DNA from: Tenacibaculum sp.
GTDB taxonomy: Bacteria > Bacteroidota > Bacteroidia > Flavobacteriales > Flavobacteriaceae
DNA: 64,000 bases
Direction of reading: 5' to 3'
NCBI GenBank assembly: GCA_020629275.1
Contig: JAHDDQ010000005.1
Span: 1,745-65,744, forward strand
The notes beneath the pieces were generated by a model, which was not told where the DNA came from, did not search any database, and was given only the letters and a program-made list of their open reading frames with translations. Positions 59,772 to 64,000 of the stretch are shown here, piece by piece (position 1 is the stretch's first letter; each line of letters starts with the position of its first letter). The position numbers and the translations under genes are program-made.

Positions 59772-60752
59772 TTATGGTTGTATCATCCATTTGAATTTAA
59801 AATCAGTATCAGGAATCACGATTCGTTCTGTAATTCTGTACATTCTATCTGGAAGTTTCATTAGGTAATCTCTAGCTTTTTCGGCTTCTGAAGTTAACCC
59901 AGTAATTTTATCTATTTCCCAAGTTTGATTTAATTTTCTGAGAATGTCTACATAATCAAAGCCTGTATATACTCCTAAGCGTTGAGCAACAGCAGAAAAA
60001 TCATCAAATAAGCTTCCTTTCTCATTAAAAGACTCTCTTAAGTGCATTGCCGGCATAACAATCTTATATCGCATCATTTGCTCAAAAGCTAACATCATTT
60101 CACTAGGATCTACCTTAAATATTTCGCTAACAAAAGCAGTATATGCCTTATGATGTCTCATTTCATCACCTGCGATAATCTTAGACATTTTACCTAACAA
60201 TTTATGTCCTTTTTTACGTGCTATTTTAGCTACATTATTATGCGAAACATAGGTTGCTAATTCTTGAAAACTTGTATAAACAAAGTTTTTATAAGGGTCT
60301 GTAGATGTTCCTATATCAAAACCATCGGCAATTAAATGTTGGGTTGATATCTCAACCTCTCTCATATTAACCCTACCTGATAAGTATAAATATTTATTTA
60401 AAACATCACCGTGTCTGTTTTCTTCTGCTGTCCATGCTCTTACCCATTTTGCCCATCCATTGTCTGGATCTTGAGTAACTCCATCTAAATCCATCAACCA
60501 AGACTCATAGGTTGGTAGTGCTTCTTCAGTTATGGTATCTCCTACCAATACAACCCAAAAATCATCATGTAACTCTTTTGATATTTCTTGAATTTCTTTA
60601 ACTTCTTCTATAAAAGAATCGCTTTGAGAATTCGGAAGGAAGTCTGTTGGTTGCCAAATCTTTTCTGTAGGTATTAAATACTCTTCTACAAAACCATGGA
60701 TTTTCTTTTCCAAGGTTTTCATTACTTCTTTTCTAATGTTATGTACCGACAT
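59772..60752 (-). CDS. Acyl-ACP desaturase (soluble diiron, stearoyl-ACP desaturase-like)
   Basis: EENRHGDVLNKYLYLSGRV and DEMRHHKAYTAF diiron motifs. Confidence 0.93.
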   Translation of the reverse strand: MSVHNIRKEVMKTLEKKIHGFVEEYLIPTEKIWQPTDFLPNSQSDSFIEEVKEIQEISKELHDDFWVVLVGDTITEEALPTYESWLMDLDGVTQDPDNGWAKWVRAWTAEENRHGDVLNKYLYLSGRVNMREVEISTQHLIADGFDIGTSTDPYKNFVYTSFQELATYVSHNNVAKIARKKGHKLLGKMSKIIAGDEMRHHKAYTAFVSEIFKVDPSEMMLAFEQMMRYKIVMPAMHLRESFNEKGSLFDDFSAVAQRLGVYTGFDYVDILRKLNQTWEIDKITGLTSEAEKARDYLMKLPDRMYRITERIVIPDTDFKFKWMIQP

Positions 60753-61476
60753 TGATTTTACTTTTTATCTGTTCTTCTACGTTATGTAATACTTCGTCTA
60801 CATCTTTATTCTTCAAATGAACTGGTGCGTGAACCTCTACCTGTAATGGACTAAAAATACCAAAAGGGAATTTTCCATATTTAAAAATTTTCCAAGAATT
60901 ATTTACAGTAATTGGAACTATGTATGCTTCTTTATTATACGAAATAATACTTTTTAGTCCGCCAGTAGCAAACTTCTTAGGATGTCCGTCTCTACTTCTA
61001 GTTCCTTCCGGAAAAATAACTGCAGACCATTTATTCTTATGAATCCTTTTGGAAAAAGTAATCAACTCTTTTAACGCCTGTAGCCTATCTTTCCTATTAA
61101 TTAATGCTGCTCCTCCATGTCTTAAGTTATAAGAAATACTAGGTATGCCTTTACCCAACTCTATCTTAGAAACGAATTTAGGGTGATGTTTTCTTAAATA
61201 CCATATAATAGGTGGTATATCAAACATACTTTGGTGATTAGATGCAAATATTATGGTTTCTCCTTCTGGAATATCATGTTCATTTTTAAAATGCACAGGA
61301 ACTCCTAAAATAAGTAAACTCTTAACTAGAAACCAGTTCAAAGTATCTACAGACCACTTATGTGCCTCATATCCGAAGGCATTAACGCACAACCATTGAA
61401 TGGGATGAAAAATTAATAAAATCAAGAAAAAGACTAATCCAAAGATAGAGGATAATATATAACTTACGATTTTCAT
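60739..61476 (-). CDS. 1-acyl-sn-glycerol-3-phosphate acyltransferase
   Basis: ASNHQSMFDIPP (HX4D), VIFPEGTRSRDG; overlaps desaturase start. Confidence 0.93.
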   Translation of the reverse strand: MKIVSYILSSIFGLVFFLILLIFHPIQWLCVNAFGYEAHKWSVDTLNWFLVKSLLILGVPVHFKNEHDIPEGETIIFASNHQSMFDIPPIIWYLRKHHPKFVSKIELGKGIPSISYNLRHGGAALINRKDRLQALKELITFSKRIHKNKWSAVIFPEGTRSRDGHPKKFATGGLKSIISYNKEAYIVPITVNNSWKIFKYGKFPFGIFSPLQVEVHAPVHLKNKDVDEVLHNVEEQIKSKINVGT

Positions 61477-61482
61477 GTACTA

Positions 61483-61511
61483 TAAAAAAATATTCCCGCA
61501 CAAGCGGGAAT
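61483..61511 (-). terminator. Terminator of gene 61523-61936
   Basis: Minus strand ATTCCCGC-ttgt-GCGGGAATATTTTTTT. Confidence 0.8.
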
Positions 61512-61522
61512 TGATGATATAT

Positions 61523-61936
61523 TTAAAACCAATTTGACCAAGGTATTCTTGACAAGATTAATACTAATCCTAAACCATAGAATATGGCAAATTTCTTAAA
61601 TTTTGATTCACTTTTAACCTCTTTTTTATGTTTCGACCATCCGATTGTTATCAATACAATTGCTAAAATCATTACGGTAGGGTGCTCTACAGCTAATAAC
61701 CTGTTAGAAGCATCTATTCCGTTTGCTTTCATAGATTTATACCAAGGAGACATAAAATACCATCCTAAACCTATTAACAATTGGATGTGTGATGTAATTA
61801 GCGTGAATAGCCCTAAACGGAAATCTTTATGAGTAAATTCTTTTTTCTGAATTAACCCTAAGATTGCGTTTATCACAGTAAAAATTAAAATGGCTAAAAC
61901 TATATATGCCCAGTATGAATGTATTGTTTTCATCAT
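61523..61936 (-). CDS. Hypothetical four-TM membrane protein (cytochrome b-like annotation in related genomes)
   Basis: Four hydrophobic helices with conserved-looking His (TSHIQLLIGLGWYF, AVEHPTVMILAIVLI). Confidence 0.6.
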   Translation of the reverse strand: MMKTIHSYWAYIVLAILIFTVINAILGLIQKKEFTHKDFRLGLFTLITSHIQLLIGLGWYFMSPWYKSMKANGIDASNRLLAVEHPTVMILAIVLITIGWSKHKKEVKSESKFKKFAIFYGLGLVLILSRIPWSNWF

Positions 61937-61982
61937 GATGAATAAGATTTATGGAACAAAAATACAGCTTTTATAACGAAAA

Positions 61983-62015
61983 AAACCACCTCGTTTGAGG
62001 TGGTTTCTTTTTTTT
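61983..62015. terminator. Terminator, usable by the TBDR on the minus strand
   Basis: AAACCACCTC-gttt-GAGGTGGTTTCTTTTTTTT. Confidence 0.8.
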
Positions 62016-62032
62016 ATAAATTAAATTTATTC

Positions 62033-64000
62033 TTAATTGAATATATATCTAATTCCTACTTGAGCTTGCCATCTTGAAGATTGAATTCCTCTATCGTCAA
62101 TTTGATTTACTCTTGGTAAGTTATTTGGATTGAAGTTAAATTCTGGAGTTACAGAACCTCTTCCATTAACAACATCAGCAACGCTAACGTTACCTCCGTT
62201 AAAATATCTTACTCCCCATTCTTTGTTTAATAAGTTTGTGAAGTTGAAAATATCTGCACTTAACTGTAATGTATGTTTTTTACCAAAAGCTTTGATTGAA
62301 AAATCTTGTAATATTTTTAAATCTACTACATGACTCCATCTTCCTCTATCTGCATTTCTTTCAGTATATCTACCTCTTCTATTTCTTAAGTAATCGTTAC
62401 TTTCGATGAAGTTATCTAAAGCTGTCCATTGGTCAGCTGCAGATGCGATTACAGCTCCTGATGTACTATCTACGATATCTACTAAGTTAATTTCAGATGC
62501 TGAATTTGGCACATAAAATAGTGCATTATCTCTTGAGTTATCGTTAAGTAAATATGAACGATCTGGACTACCATAAGTATATGAAAATGGAGTTCCTTCT
62601 GTACCGTCATAGAATAAACCTATTGTAGTTTTGAAGTTCTCATTCCACTTGAACTCAGTACTAACATTAGCTAAAGCTCTATGTCCTTGAGAAAAATCAG
62701 ATCTAGTTAGTGGTAAGTTAGAGTTTTTACCATTAACAGTTTGTTGATTTCTCCACTGAGAACTATTCTGAGAAGAAGTTCCATCGAAAATAGCTCTAGA
62801 ATCACCATAAGAATAAGTAGCAGAAGCAAAAACGTCAACTAACTCACTTTTAAAGTTTTTTCTAGCTGTGAAAGAGGCATTCCAAGAATCACCTTGATCT
62901 GTATTAGATGCCAAGAAAACGTCTCTATATTTTCCATCAATTCGATTTCTTGAATACACTGGTCTTGTATCTGCACCTATTAAACTTCCTACTGGTCCTT
63001 CGATATTTAAATTCTCGTAGTAAATAGCGTTAAGGTTATCATTGTAAACAAAATCAGCAGACAATGTTACTCCATATGGTAACTTCTGATCTACAGCAAA
63101 GTTATATTTCACAACTTGTGGTAATTTAAAGTCTGGTGCAAATAAATCTACCTGACCTCCTAATTCACCTGTTCCAGGAATGGCATCATCAACTGGCTGG
63201 CTATTTACATTTGGATTAAATGATATGTTGTCAAATCGTGAATCTAAAAGAGTAAAACCACTAGTAATACCATTATTATTATACGTAGCTCCTGGCCATA
63301 CCAAAGGAAGTCTTGATGTAAAGATTCCAAATCCACCTCTAATTTGAGTTTTAGATTTCCCTTCTACATTCCAATTGAATCCAACTCTTGGAGAGATAAA
63401 TAGTTTTGTAGAAACTGCTTTTCCTACTCTTGCTCCTTTAAAATCTTTACCAGCAGCTTCTAATAAAGGAATAGTTCTTGTATTGAAATCATTATTTACT
63501 GCTCCTGTTTTCCATACTGGAACATCGAAACGTAAACCTGCAGTTACTTTTAGGTTATCTGTAAAATCAACTTCATCTTGAATGTATGCTCCATACTGAT
63601 TTACGTTAAATTCAGCAGCACCCGAAGATGTGTCTCCAGCTCCTGGACTTAATAAAGAATAAGTTCTTTCATATCTAAATGCATTATCATTAATGAAGTC
63701 ATCTACACTATTAAAGAAATATCTACCATAGTTATAAGGAAAGAATAAGTTTTTAACACTTGAAAACTCATTGTGCGTACCTATCGTTATTGTGTGTCTT
63801 CCTGAATAAATTTCAAAATTGTTAGTAAATGTAAATACATCACTATTTAATAAGTTAGCCGTAGAGAATGGCTCAGATCCAAACAATAAACCCTGGAAAG
63901 AGAATGGGTTTAAACCGTCTCCGATAAAAACTGAAGGGAAAGGATTTCCTTCTGGTGTTCTATCATCTCTTACTCTTGTGTATCCTAAAAGAAGGCTGTT
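62033..64000 (-). CDS. TonB-dependent receptor, Oar-like; 5' end truncated by window edge
   Basis: Frame stays open past the listed start (63886) to the window end (...NSLLLGYTRVRDDRTPEGNPFPSVFIGDGLNPFSFQGLLFGSEP); C-terminal WQAQVGIRYIFN. Confidence 0.9.
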   Translation of the reverse strand, partial: NSLLLGYTRVRDDRTPEGNPFPSVFIGDGLNPFSFQGLLFGSEPFSTANLLNSDVFTFTNNFEIYSGRHTITIGTHNEFSSVKNLFFPYNYGRYFFNSVDDFINDNAFRYERTYSLLSPGAGDTSSGAAEFNVNQYGAYIQDEVDFTDNLKVTAGLRFDVPVWKTGAVNNDFNTRTIPLLEAAGKDFKGARVGKAVSTKLFISPRVGFNWNVEGKSKTQIRGGFGIFTSRLPLVWPGATYNNNGITSGFTLLDSRFDNISFNPNVNSQPVDDAIPGTGELGGQVDLFAPDFKLPQVVKYNFAVDQKLPYGVTLSADFVYNDNLNAIYYENLNIEGPVGSLIGADTRPVYSRNRIDGKYRDVFLASNTDQGDSWNASFTARKNFKSELVDVFASATYSYGDSRAIFDGTSSQNSSQWRNQQTVNGKNSNLPLTRSDFSQGHRALANVSTEFKWNENFKTTIGLFYDGTEGTPFSYTYGSPDRSYLLNDNSRDNALFYVPNSASEINLVDIVDSTSGAVIASAADQWTALDNFIESNDYLRNRRGRYTERNADRGRWSHVVDLKILQDFSIKAFGKKHTLQLSADIFNFTNLLNKEWGVRYFNGGNVSVADVVNGRGSVTPEFNFNPNNLPRVNQIDDRGIQSSRWQAQVGIRYIFN

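Noticed and set aside
63886-64000. ORF-track start of the last TBDR at 63886
   Set aside because: The codon there is TTG (Leu) and the frame stays open to the window edge with TBDR-like sequence, so this is a truncated gene rather than a true start.

Overview
This is an ordinary-looking chromosomal window from a marine or aquatic Flavobacteriaceae-type bacterium (AT-rich). The gene content includes SprA and PorZ of type IX secretion, T9SS sorting domains, many TonB-dependent receptors, and DUF5686. I found no CRISPR array, prophage, transposon or rRNA. It opens with the 3' end of a tRNA-Leu. The most distinctive region is an arsenosugar-biosynthesis-type cluster at 986-6452: AhpD-like peroxidase, radical SAM ArsS, rhodanese, TIGR04282/DUF2064 glycosyltransferase, a DM13-like T9SS protein, purine nucleoside phosphorylase, DoxX and ArsM. 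It is followed by a diverged second DUF2064 protein and an Oar-like TonB-dependent receptor. A second tightly coupled + strand operon (16028-23046) combines an FAD oxidoreductase, a membrane polyferredoxin, a MORN-repeat protein, two GT2 glycosyltransferases and a polytopic mannosyltransferase-like protein. The rest is mostly housekeeping and envelope genes (gcvH, sprA, ruvA, malic enzyme, queG, AsmA, recO, porZ, trpS, pgk, AddB-like nuclease, acyl-ACP desaturase, plsC-like). Less expected signals are an inverted pair of perfect DnaA boxes at 37102-37136, a second DUF2064 protein that has lost its N-terminal GKVKTRLA motif, a minus-strand terminator inside the 3' end of a convergent + strand gene, and tandem TonB paralogs of which only one keeps the poly-Pro linker. 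I did not find strong evidence for an entirely new system. All family assignments come from reading the sequence, with no database search.
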